A stretch of 64,000 nucleotides of DNA from Sagittula marina (GTDB lineage Bacteria; Pseudomonadota; Alphaproteobacteria; Rhodobacterales; Rhodobacteraceae), in assembly GCF_014196795.1 (NCBI RefSeq), contig NZ_JACIEJ010000001.1, forward strand, positions 496,001-560,000. Reading direction: 5' to 3'. The notes beneath the pieces are model-generated. The model had not been told where the DNA came from. It made no database searches and worked only from the letters and a program-made list of their open reading frames with translations. Numbering within the stretch: position 1 is the stretch's first letter; each line of letters begins with the position of its first letter. Shown here one piece after another: positions 29,913-38,969 of this stretch. A program made the translations under genes and the position numbers.

Positions 29913-31337
29913 ATGACACTGACTAATCTGGCTTCAGCCACACCTACGATGCCCCGGATGGAGCGCCTTCTGGACGGTTTCGAACCGGATTTCGAATTCC
30001 GTCCCGTGCCGCCCTTGCCAGAAGGCGAGTTCGCCGACCGCTTGCGTCGGATCAGGCAGGAGGCCAGCGCAGCAGGGCATGATATTCTTCTGGTTCATGC
30101 AGACAGCATCGGCTCGTATAAGGCGTCGAATTCCTATCTCCGCTACATCTGTGACTGGGCCCGCGAGGGCATGCTGCTCATTCCCACGGACACCGACCTG
30201 CCGTTGGCGCTCTACACCATTTTCGCCAGTTCGGTCTTGCTGCCGCCGGCGGGCGAGCCTGTGCTGGTCGACGACATCTGGCAGGTGGGCACCTGGGGCC
30301 GCGAGACCTACAACCGTCCGGGTCGCGGGCTGGATCGGGTTGTCGATGCCACGGCAAAACATCTCGACCGCTTGGGCCTTTCAAAGGCGCAAGTCGGCCT
30401 GATCGGTGACGCAACGTCGGCGCCGTATTGGGCTGGTCTGAAAACTGTGCTTCCCGGCTGCCGGTTCGAAATGGCCCACGGGATCGTCAACCGCATGCAG
30501 CGCCGCCGCTCGAAGGGCGAACAGGCCATCGTGCGCGCAGCGGCCCAGCTGGCCTGCATTGGAATGCAGGCCGCCTATCACGTGATCCGCCCGGGCGTGA
30601 CCGATCACGAGATCTACGCGGCCTTCACCTTTGCGCAGATGGCCCGTGGCGGCGAGACCGGGGACGGCTACCAGATCGGTATCAATCCCTACGGCACACA
30701 TTGCGGCAAACCCTACGGGCATGTTGTTCGAGAGGGTGACATCATCAATTTGTACATCTCGGCGGTGCAGTATCACGGCTATACCGCGCAGATCGCGCGG
30801 ATGATCGCCGTCGGCGACATCACGGAGGAGCAGGAAGACGTTCTGGCGATGTGCACGGAGGGCGTTGAGGCCGCGGCCGCACGGGTCAAGCCCGGAACGC
30901 TGATCTCTGACGTCGCCAATGCCTCCTTCGAGCCCTATATCCGCCGCGGCTACCTGACAGACGCCGACAGCCGTTCCATGCCCTACAACTGGAGCGCTGG
31001 TGACGACGGCGCGCCGCTTCTCGTGCCGCAGCAAAACGTCCCCGACCCGGACTGGGAGGCGATGGGGCGTAGCCTCAACCATGTCTGGCCGGCGACAAAA
31101 GGACCGCACAACCCGAACGTCGGGCACTCGGTCTCCCTGCCCAAGATGCCGCCCTACAACATCCAGTCGAACAATCATGACGCGCTCGAAGAGGGCATGA
31201 CATTCGTATTGCATTCCCAATGGCTCGACCCGCTGACCGCGGGTGCGAACATAGGTGATTGCTATCTCGTGACAGAGACAGGCGCCGAGAATCTGTCCTG
31301 TCACGTGCCCCTGGGCGTTCACCGCGTTCCCGCGTGA
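29913..31337 (+). CDS. Creatinase-fold (M24-like) protein lacking metal ligands
   Basis: A 474-residue protein with the two-domain layout of Xaa-Pro dipeptidases and creatinases: an N-terminal domain (about 30-200) and a pita-bread C-terminal domain (about 205-470). Aligned to prolidases, the metal ligands are mostly lost: in LYISAVQYHGYTAQIARM both Asp positions are Ile and Gln; in EEGMTFVLHSQW the Glu is His; in GANIGDCYLVTE the Glu is Gly. Only the His in NVGHSVSL remains. Creatinase also works without metal, using His and Glu residues, so hydrolysis of a small amidino or amide compound is possible. It heads an ABC uptake operon. Confidence 0.72.
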   Translation: MTLTNLASATPTMPRMERLLDGFEPDFEFRPVPPLPEGEFADRLRRIRQEASAAGHDILLVHADSIGSYKASNSYLRYICDWAREGMLLIPTDTDLPLALYTIFASSVLLPPAGEPVLVDDIWQVGTWGRETYNRPGRGLDRVVDATAKHLDRLGLSKAQVGLIGDATSAPYWAGLKTVLPGCRFEMAHGIVNRMQRRRSKGEQAIVRAAAQLACIGMQAAYHVIRPGVTDHEIYAAFTFAQMARGGETGDGYQIGINPYGTHCGKPYGHVVREGDIINLYISAVQYHGYTAQIARMIAVGDITEEQEDVLAMCTEGVEAAAARVKPGTLISDVANASFEPYIRRGYLTDADSRSMPYNWSAGDDGAPLLVPQQNVPDPDWEAMGRSLNHVWPATKGPHNPNVGHSVSLPKMPPYNIQSNNHDALEEGMTFVLHSQWLDPLTAGANIGDCYLVTETGAENLSCHVPLGVHRVPA

Positions 31338-31382
31338 CGCCGGCCCCCCCCCGCCAAACTGCACCAACAAGAGGACACTCCG

Positions 31383-32633
31383 ATGACACTTACACGACGC
31401 ACCCTATTGGCGAGCGCAACCGTCGCCGCAATGATCGCAGGCGCGGTGGCCCCGGCCGCCGCTCAGGACGAGGTTACGCTGACCATCGCCAACACCCAGT
31501 GGCTTGACGCGCTGCGGGGCGAGAAACTGTGGGCTTCGGTGAAGAAGTTCGAAGAAAGCCATCCGAACATCAAGCTGGAACAGCACACGATTTCTCGCAA
31601 CGAATTCAACGACCGCCTGATCACGGAAATGGGTGCGCGTCAGGGCCCGGACATCATCATCGCGCAGGACAACCTGTTCTTTACCCTGATCGGCGCGGAT
31701 TTCCTGATCCCGCTGGATGATGTGACCGAAGGCGTTGAAAACCTGAACGCCACAAACGACAATGCCGTTGTCGACGGCACCCGCTACGGTATTGGCTGGC
31801 ATCGCGCCGTGTATGCGCTGATTTTCAACAAGTCCATTCTGGAAAAAACGGGCGCGGACCTTCCCACTGACGTCGACGGTCTGATTGCCGCCGCCAAGGC
31901 CGCGAACGAGGCGACCGGTGCCATCGGCTTCACCGGCCGTCACTCGATGAATGAATTCAGCCCTTGGTCGCAGGACTTCTTGAACTGGGCCTATGGCTAC
32001 GGAGTCGAGCTGGTGGACGACGACGGCAATATCACCTTCGACACGCCGGAAATGGCGCAGGCCTTCGAGGCATTCAAGGAGGTCTATGGCAGTGGCATCA
32101 TGCCGATCGGCGACCAGATGAGCACGCAGCGTACGCGCTTCAAGGAACAGCAGGTGGCCTTTTCGATCGACAACTCTGGCGGCTCGCTGAACATTGCCAC
32201 CGGGGGGCCATTGCCGGGCACCGATCTGGGGTCGGCCGCGCTGCCCTTCCCGAACCCCGGGGCGCACCAGCAGATCTTTCTCGGTGTGAACGTCTGGTCG
32301 AGCGAAGAGGAACAAGCTGCGGCCAAGGAATTCCTGTCCTGGCTGATCTCGGAAGAAGGACAGCTGTCGCTCCGCGCGGCTTCGGGGCCCGACGCACTGG
32401 CGACGGATGTGCCCGTCACCGAAGAGTTCGTCACGGCGAACCCCTGGGCGACGACGTTTGCCGAGATGGCGGAGAGTTCCCGTTCGACCCTCATTCCGGG
32501 TTACGAGATGGAAACCCAATCGATCATGCGTCCGCTGATGAACGGCCTTGAAAAGGTTCTGCTGAACGCTGCGACCACCGAAGACGCCCTGAGCGAGGCG
32601 CAAGCCGAGATCGACGCCGACTACAGCAACTGA
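31383..32633 (+). CDS. ABC transporter extracellular solute-binding protein (family 1)
   Basis: A 416-residue periplasmic protein with a Tat-like signal (MTLTRRTLLASATVAAMIAGAVAPAAAQ). The mature part has the family 1 pattern: RLITEMGARQGPDIIIAQD, PLDDVTEG, GTRYGIGWHRAVYALIFNKSIL. Family 1 proteins usually bind sugars, polyols or similar solutes. It follows the M24-like gene and precedes two permeases and an ATPase, so the set is a complete carbohydrate-type ABC importer. The ligand is not known. Confidence 0.88.
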   Translation: MTLTRRTLLASATVAAMIAGAVAPAAAQDEVTLTIANTQWLDALRGEKLWASVKKFEESHPNIKLEQHTISRNEFNDRLITEMGARQGPDIIIAQDNLFFTLIGADFLIPLDDVTEGVENLNATNDNAVVDGTRYGIGWHRAVYALIFNKSILEKTGADLPTDVDGLIAAAKAANEATGAIGFTGRHSMNEFSPWSQDFLNWAYGYGVELVDDDGNITFDTPEMAQAFEAFKEVYGSGIMPIGDQMSTQRTRFKEQQVAFSIDNSGGSLNIATGGPLPGTDLGSAALPFPNPGAHQQIFLGVNVWSSEEEQAAAKEFLSWLISEEGQLSLRAASGPDALATDVPVTEEFVTANPWATTFAEMAESSRSTLIPGYEMETQSIMRPLMNGLEKVLLNAATTEDALSEAQAEIDADYSN

Positions 32634-32665
32634 GCCGCAAACCTTCGGTGAAAGGACCGCGACCA

Positions 32666-33571
32666 ATGACTTCTCCTTTGCTTTTTCGGGGTCGGCTGCT
32701 GCCGCGTCTGGTCCCTTACGCGTTCGTTGCGGTCCCACTGGCCTACATGACGCTCTTCGTCTTCGGCCCGCTCATCCAGCAAGTCTGGATGAGCTTCACC
32801 GACACGCGTTTGATGAACCCGACCGCGGGCGATTACATCGGCCTCGAAAACTACCAGGACCTGTTCTCCGACAGTCAGTTCTACACTTCGCTCAACATCA
32901 CGATTGTCTACACGATCCTGACGGTGGTCATCGGCGTGCTGGTTGGAACGATTTCCGCAGTCGCGCTGGATCGACCGTTCAAGGGCCGGGCCATCCTTCG
33001 GACAGTCATGCTGTTCGGCTGGGCCGTGCCCTCCGTTGCCGCCACGCTGGTATGGCTGTGGATCTTCAACGGGCAGTCGGGCGTTGCCAGCGACATCACC
33101 GAAGCCCTGGGGCTTGGCCGCGTTCCCTGGTTGACCTCGGTCGACTGGGCGCTGACATCCATCATGTTCGTCACCATCTGGCAGGTCGCGCCTTTCGTCA
33201 TGCTGGTCATGATGGCGGCGTTGCAATCGGTGCCCGAAGAGGTGCGGGAGGCCGCCCGCATCGATGGTGCCGATGCGCTCAACGTGTTCCGCAATGTGAC
33301 CCTTCCATGCATCATGCCGACCATGCAGGTGGTGGCGTTGCTGGTTGCGGTTTGGTCGATCCGCCGGTTCGAGGTGATATATCTGCTGACCGGGGGCGGC
33401 CCGATCGGGTCCACATCGACCCTTGTCGTCCAGCTTCGCCTCACCGCCTTCGAAGATTTCGAGCTGGGCCTTGCCTCCGCCTACGGGGTCGTCGGTCTGA
33501 TCCTCGCCCTATTGGTCGCCTCGATCCACTTTCTTGTCGAGCGCCGCCGCGCATTGGTGATGTTGAAATGA
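32666..33571 (+). CDS. ABC transporter permease (MalF type)
   Basis: A 301-residue inner-membrane permease with six helices. The loop VPEEVREAARIDGADALNVFRNVTLPCI is the EAA motif that contacts the ATPase. The ATG at 32666 is preceded by GAAAGGA. Its stop overlaps the start of the next permease (ATGA at 33568-33571), which implies coupled translation. Confidence 0.9.
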   Translation: MTSPLLFRGRLLPRLVPYAFVAVPLAYMTLFVFGPLIQQVWMSFTDTRLMNPTAGDYIGLENYQDLFSDSQFYTSLNITIVYTILTVVIGVLVGTISAVALDRPFKGRAILRTVMLFGWAVPSVAATLVWLWIFNGQSGVASDITEALGLGRVPWLTSVDWALTSIMFVTIWQVAPFVMLVMMAALQSVPEEVREAARIDGADALNVFRNVTLPCIMPTMQVVALLVAVWSIRRFEVIYLLTGGGPIGSTSTLVVQLRLTAFEDFELGLASAYGVVGLILALLVASIHFLVERRRALVMLK

Positions 33572-34398
33572 AAACCAACCCTCTCTTTGTCTTGCTGCGT
33601 GTGATTTTGATCGCGGTTCTCGTGACCTTTGCCGGCTTTCCGATCTACTGGATGGCCACCACCGCGCTTGGCACCGACACGCAGCTTTTTAACACCGGGC
33701 AGGTGCCGTATCCGCAGCTGTCCAACCTGCCAGACCTGTTCTCCGCCCTCGCCGAGGTGCCTATTCTGCGCTGGATGTCCAACACGGCCATCATCGCGCT
33801 TGGAAACACCTTCCTCAGCCTGATGCTGGGATCTGTCCTCGGCTACGCACTGTCGCGGTTCAAGTTCCACGGCCGTGGCGCGATTGGGTTCCTGATGTTC
33901 ATGACACAGGTGATCCCCGAGGCGCTGCTGGTGGTGCCGCTCTATGCGATGTTTATCTCTTTGGGGCTGCTGAACAGCCTCTGGGGGGTGATTCTGGCCA
34001 ATGTCGGTTTCTCGCTGCCTGTCGCGGCCTTCATCCTGAAGGGGGCCATCGACGCGATCCCCTACGAGATCGAGGAATCCGCCATCATCGACGGCTGTCC
34101 ACGGCTGGGCATCCTGTCTTTCATCGTCTTCCCGCTCATCGCGCCCAGCCTCGCTGCTGCGGCTGTGATCTGTTTCTTCGGAGGCTGGAACGAATTCCTG
34201 TTCGCCGTGACCTTCCTGATGGACCCGGACCTGTGGCCCGCCGCAGTCGGCCTGGCCAGCTTTATCGGCGAATATGAAACGCCGCTCTCCGCCGTTATGG
34301 GCACAGCGCTGATGTTCTCCATTCCCGCCGTGGTCTTCTTCCTCCTCGTGCAACGCAAGATCGTCGCAGGCCTGACCTCCGGCGCAGTCAAGGGATGA
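33568..34398 (+). CDS. ABC transporter permease (MalG type)
   Basis: A 276-residue partner permease with six helices. The EAA loop IPYEIEESAIIDGCPRLGILSFIVFP is present near residue 175, and YALSRFKFHGRGAI is typical of MalG-like subunits. Together with the preceding gene it forms the membrane channel of the importer. Confidence 0.9.
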   Translation: MKTNPLFVLLRVILIAVLVTFAGFPIYWMATTALGTDTQLFNTGQVPYPQLSNLPDLFSALAEVPILRWMSNTAIIALGNTFLSLMLGSVLGYALSRFKFHGRGAIGFLMFMTQVIPEALLVVPLYAMFISLGLLNSLWGVILANVGFSLPVAAFILKGAIDAIPYEIEESAIIDGCPRLGILSFIVFPLIAPSLAAAAVICFFGGWNEFLFAVTFLMDPDLWPAAVGLASFIGEYETPLSAVMGTALMFSIPAVVFFLLVQRKIVAGLTSGAVKG

Positions 34399-34402
34399 TC
34401 CA

Positions 34403-35584
<1,182 letters not shown>

Positions 35585-35603
35585 TATATCGAAGGAGACC
35601 AAG

Positions 35604-36511
35604 ATGGAACGCTTCCTTGTTTCAGCCACCGGCCATAGCCTCAATTACCTGCCCCATTACCTCGCCGAGGAGCGGGGGTTCTTCCGCGATGAAGGGTTGG
35701 ACGTATCGGAGGTGGTGCCACGCCCTTGGGACCTGGTTCTAGATCACATCCGCGACGGCACGGCCGAGGCGGCTCTTGGTGGCATATGGGTGCCGTCGAT
35801 GTTCCACGGACGCGGCCGGCGGCTCGTGCCTTTCGCCCAGGTTTCAAACCGTGCGCCGTTGGCACTGGTCGGGCGCACATCGGCGGAGGCCTTCAATGCC
35901 GCCGCTTTGGTTGGCAAGACCGTGCTGATGAAAGGATCCAATGGCGCCAGCGTGGGCCTCTACCTCAAGATGATGCTGCGCGAGGCCGGCATAGACCCGA
36001 AGTCGGTCAATTACGTTCAGGACCTTGATGGCGGGATTCTTCAGGCCTGTTTCGCCGGCGGTATGGGGATTTCCTGCTGATCGACCTGCCCGGCGCGCTT
36101 GCCTATCAGGCGGCAGGCCGGGGGGCCGTGGCAGCGGTTTTCGCCCAAGACGGCGGCGACATTCCCTGGAGCGTCTACTACACCGAAGGCCTTTCGCCCG
36201 ATGACACCCGGCCAGCGCGCTTCTCACGCGCGTTGGCGCGTGGAATGGACTGGGTCAACGCCCATGCAGCCAGCAGCTTCAGTGACTTTCTCGCACGGAC
36301 CTTCCCGAAGGTGGATCCCGGCATCGCCGTTCAGGTTGTCGACACCTACCGCGCCTGTGGGATGTGGACGACGCCGCAAATCGGCGGGGCATCATATGCG
36401 CGCTGGCAACGGGGCATCGCCGACGGCCATCTGACCGATGGCCAGATCTCCTACGACGCTCTCATCGACGACGCGCCGACCCGCACGATGGCCGGGAGCT
36501 TGCCCGCATGA
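35604..36511 (+). pseudogene. Frameshifted THI5/NMT1-like substrate-binding protein
   Basis: Two frames together give one protein of about 300 residues. The first (from the ATG at 35604, GAAGGAG upstream) reads MERFLVSATGHSLNYLPHYL to ILQACFAGG and stops at 36078-36080. The second continues YGDFLLIDLPGALAYQAAGR through to MAGSLPA. A single missing base near 36060 explains the break. The fold resembles THI5/NMT1-type binding proteins, but there is no signal peptide, so the protein may have been cytoplasmic. Its end overlaps the racemase start (ATGA). A sequencing error cannot be excluded. Confidence 0.75.
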
Positions 36512-37209
36512 TCCGCGTTACAGTGACAAATCCAATGCGACTGCATCGATGACGGAGCGTGTAGCGTGTGCGGCCCGTGCCGTCGCCGACCCGGATGTCG
36601 AGATGGTGGCCGGTCAGTCGGCCAGCGGCCCTGATGCCATTCAGGGCCCGGTCGACGGCGCGCTCGCGGTGCCGCAAATGCTGACGCGGATGCGCGAGGC
36701 TGAGAGCCAAGGCCCATGTGACCACCTGTTTCGACGACACCGGGCTGGACGCGGCGCGTGCGCTTCTCAATGGACCAGTCGTCGGCATCGGCGAGGCGGC
36801 GATGCACGTCGCGTCGCTGGTGGGCCATAGCTTTGCCGTCATCACAACGTTGTCACGCTCCGTGCCGGTGCTCGAAGACAATGTTTTTCGCTACGGATTT
36901 TCCAGCCGGTGCCGCGCGGTTCTGGTTTGCGATATCCCCGTGCTCGCGCTGCATGACCCTCAGACCGGTGCCGTACAGAAGATAACCGATCTTATCGTCG
37001 AAGCCAAAGATCGGGGCGCGGAAAGCATCGTGCCGGGCTGTGCCGGCATGGCTGACTTTGCCCGCGATCTCGAAGCACAGCATGGTCTGCCGGTGGTGGA
37101 GGACGTTGGCGCGGCCATCGGATTGGCCGGGAGGCTTGCGCGCCTCGGCGCAAGTACCTCGCGCAGCGGCGTCCGGGCGCGCCCCTCGCGTGCACGCCTT
37201 TTGCGCTGA
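36508..37209 (+). pseudogene. Frameshifted Asp/Glu or hydantoin racemase
   Basis: Three frames are needed to read one racemase of about 235 residues. MIRVTVTNP should continue NATASMTERVACAARAVADP but a base is missing near 36534; a second shift near 36711 joins MREAESQG to AHVTTCFDDTGLDAARALLNG. Both catalytic Cys regions survive (TTCFDD and IVPGCAGMADF), as do GIGEAAMH and TLSRSVPVLEDN. The family racemises hydantoins, Asp or Glu. The gene ends the catabolic operon. As sequenced it cannot give an active protein. Confidence 0.78.
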
Positions 37210-37223
37210 ACGGGCCTGCGGCG

Positions 37224-38159
37224 TCATTCCCTCGGCTGCGGAGTCGAGACGTCGTCGAGCTTGCGCACCAATTGGTCGATGCGGCGATAACGCGCGATTG
37301 CCGCATCGCCCATCATCGCGTGAACTTGCCACGCCAGACAGTTTATGAGCGTGACCGCGGCCGTGAACGTATTGAAAGGGGCGGGGCTTTGTGTCCGACA
37401 GCGCAGCGTGATGTCGGCTGCCCTTGCGCTCGCACCTGCGGAGAGATCGGAGATCAGCAAAGTGCGTGCGCCCGCATCGCGTGCCGCCTCAAGAAGTTCG
37501 ACCAGCACCTTGGGTCTCCGCCGGAAGGCGATCACCAGCAAAAGATCCCCTTCTGCAAGGCTGCCGACATCATGAGACAGGGAACCCGCCCCGAATTGCA
37601 TCATATGCACGTCGCCGCGGATCAGCGTGAGATAATGCCCGATGTGCAGGCCGAGCCCTTGTCCGCTGCGCAGCCCGATGATCCACACGCGGCGCGCGGT
37701 GGCGATATCCCGGGCCGCTTCGGCCATCCGCGCCTCCGGGATGGCGGTCAGGGTCAGGCGGATGTTTTCAAGGTCATCCTCCATCATCCGCTTGGACGAA
37801 GCCTCCTGCGGGTGTTCCGCGCGTCCGAGGCCGCCCTGCGGCGAGCCCCAGAACTGCTCGTTTCGGATCGCCCGCTTGGCCTCCGGATAGCTGCGGTAGC
37901 CAAGTGCGCGGATCAGCCGGGCCGCGGTGCTCTTGGAGACGTTCGCCCGCGCGGCAAGCTCGGCGGCCGTGTAGATCGGCAGGTCCATCTGATGCTCGAG
38001 CAGCACATCCGCCAGCCGTTGTTCAGAGCGCGTAAGCTCGGGGTAGGCGCGATAGATCCGTCCTTCCAGCGTCTGGTCTCCAGTGCTCTCGGAGTGCTCC
38101 GGCCTCTCGTCCGCAGCGGGGGAACCTGGGGGCGAACTTTGGGAAGTTTCTTTCTTCAT
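37224..38159 (-). CDS. MurR/RpiR family transcriptional regulator
   Basis: A 311-residue repressor-type protein. After a disordered N-terminus, the HTH domain is seen in AELAARANVSKSTAARLIRALGYRSYPEAKRAIR (about residues 65-100), and a SIS domain follows (RRVWIIGLRSGQGLGLHIGHYL to SDLSAGASARAADI), which usually binds a phosphosugar-like effector. It is convergent with the racemase and divergent from the HD gene, whose region its start overlaps. It probably controls the ABC operon. Confidence 0.88.
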   Translation of the reverse strand: MKKETSQSSPPGSPAADERPEHSESTGDQTLEGRIYRAYPELTRSEQRLADVLLEHQMDLPIYTAAELAARANVSKSTAARLIRALGYRSYPEAKRAIRNEQFWGSPQGGLGRAEHPQEASSKRMMEDDLENIRLTLTAIPEARMAEAARDIATARRVWIIGLRSGQGLGLHIGHYLTLIRGDVHMMQFGAGSLSHDVGSLAEGDLLLVIAFRRRPKVLVELLEAARDAGARTLLISDLSAGASARAADITLRCRTQSPAPFNTFTAAVTLINCLAWQVHAMMGDAAIARYRRIDQLVRKLDDVSTPQPRE

Positions 38160-38187
38160 GCCAACATCTGAACAGGATACCTGCGAA

Positions 38188-38769
38188 ATGAAAAGCTACC
38201 AAATCGTCAAGCCCGACACGCGCCAGACGCGGCAGATGCTCGAGGCCTTTCCCCGCGCCGCGGAGCTGGAGCCTGCGCTGCAAACCGCCCTGGTGACCGC
38301 CTGGGTCTCGGTGCTTGCCTCGTCCACATTTGAGCGGATCGTCGATGTGCCTTTCTCTTACGGTTCCGGGACGAGCTTGGTCGACCACACCAACGATGTC
38401 ACCGAAGCCGGGCTGGCGTTGATGTCCGTGGCGGCGGAACGCTGGGGGTGGCAGGTCAACCGGCAGACCCTTCTTGCCGTTCTATTGCTGCACGACTTGG
38501 ACAAGCCGCTTCTGATGGAAATGCGCGAAGGGAACGATCTTCAGACGCCTGTTGCGGCGCGCATTCCGCATGGTGTTCTGGGGGCGTTACTGCTTGCCGA
38601 ACTCGGGTTGGGCGAAGCCATCGTCGCCGCCGTCGCGACACATGCAACGAATGCCCCGGTGCGTGGCCCTGACCCGGAGATCATGATCCTCCATTATGCG
38701 GATCTCTTTGCAGCCGACAGTGCTCTGCTCAAGACCGCGCGTCTGCCTTTTTTCCGTCGCTGCGGATAG
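38188..38769 (+). CDS. HD-domain hydrolase
   Basis: A 193-residue protein with the HD metal-binding pattern spread along helices: SLVDHTNDV (His), LLLHDLDKPLL (His-Asp), IPHGVLGALLL (His) and ATHATNAPV with a distal HYADLFAADS (Asp). Such enzymes act on phosphomonoesters, nucleotides or related compounds; this one is not assignable further. The ATG at 38188 is chosen; 38158 is possible but overlaps the divergent rpiR start. It may belong functionally with the adjacent catabolic locus. Confidence 0.75.
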   Translation: MKSYQIVKPDTRQTRQMLEAFPRAAELEPALQTALVTAWVSVLASSTFERIVDVPFSYGSGTSLVDHTNDVTEAGLALMSVAAERWGWQVNRQTLLAVLLLHDLDKPLLMEMREGNDLQTPVAARIPHGVLGALLLAELGLGEAIVAAVATHATNAPVRGPDPEIMILHYADLFAADSALLKTARLPFFRRCG

Positions 38770-38928
38770 CCTGAAGCGAAATGGCGTCGCTCCGTCCTCC
38801 TGACCTAGCATCGCTGCTGGCCAGATCAGAAGGCGGGAACGTACTGCCTTTTTTCGTGCCACTTAGCTTTGTGGCACAAAGCGGTTGAGTGGCGAGCGCG
38901 CCCTTTCCCGAACGAAGGCAAACGCAAA

Positions 38929-38954
38929 CAGCCCCGACCATGCGACCGGGGCTG
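38929..38954 (-). terminator. Rho-independent terminator (minus strand)
   Basis: An 8-bp stem CAGCCCCG / CGGGGCTG with a 10-base loop. Read on the minus strand it is followed by a T-rich TTTGCGTTTG. It lies just after the decayed 5'-nucleotidase region, marking the end of an ancestral minus-strand gene. Confidence 0.75.
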
Positions 38955-38969
38955 TGAGAGCGGGCAGCA

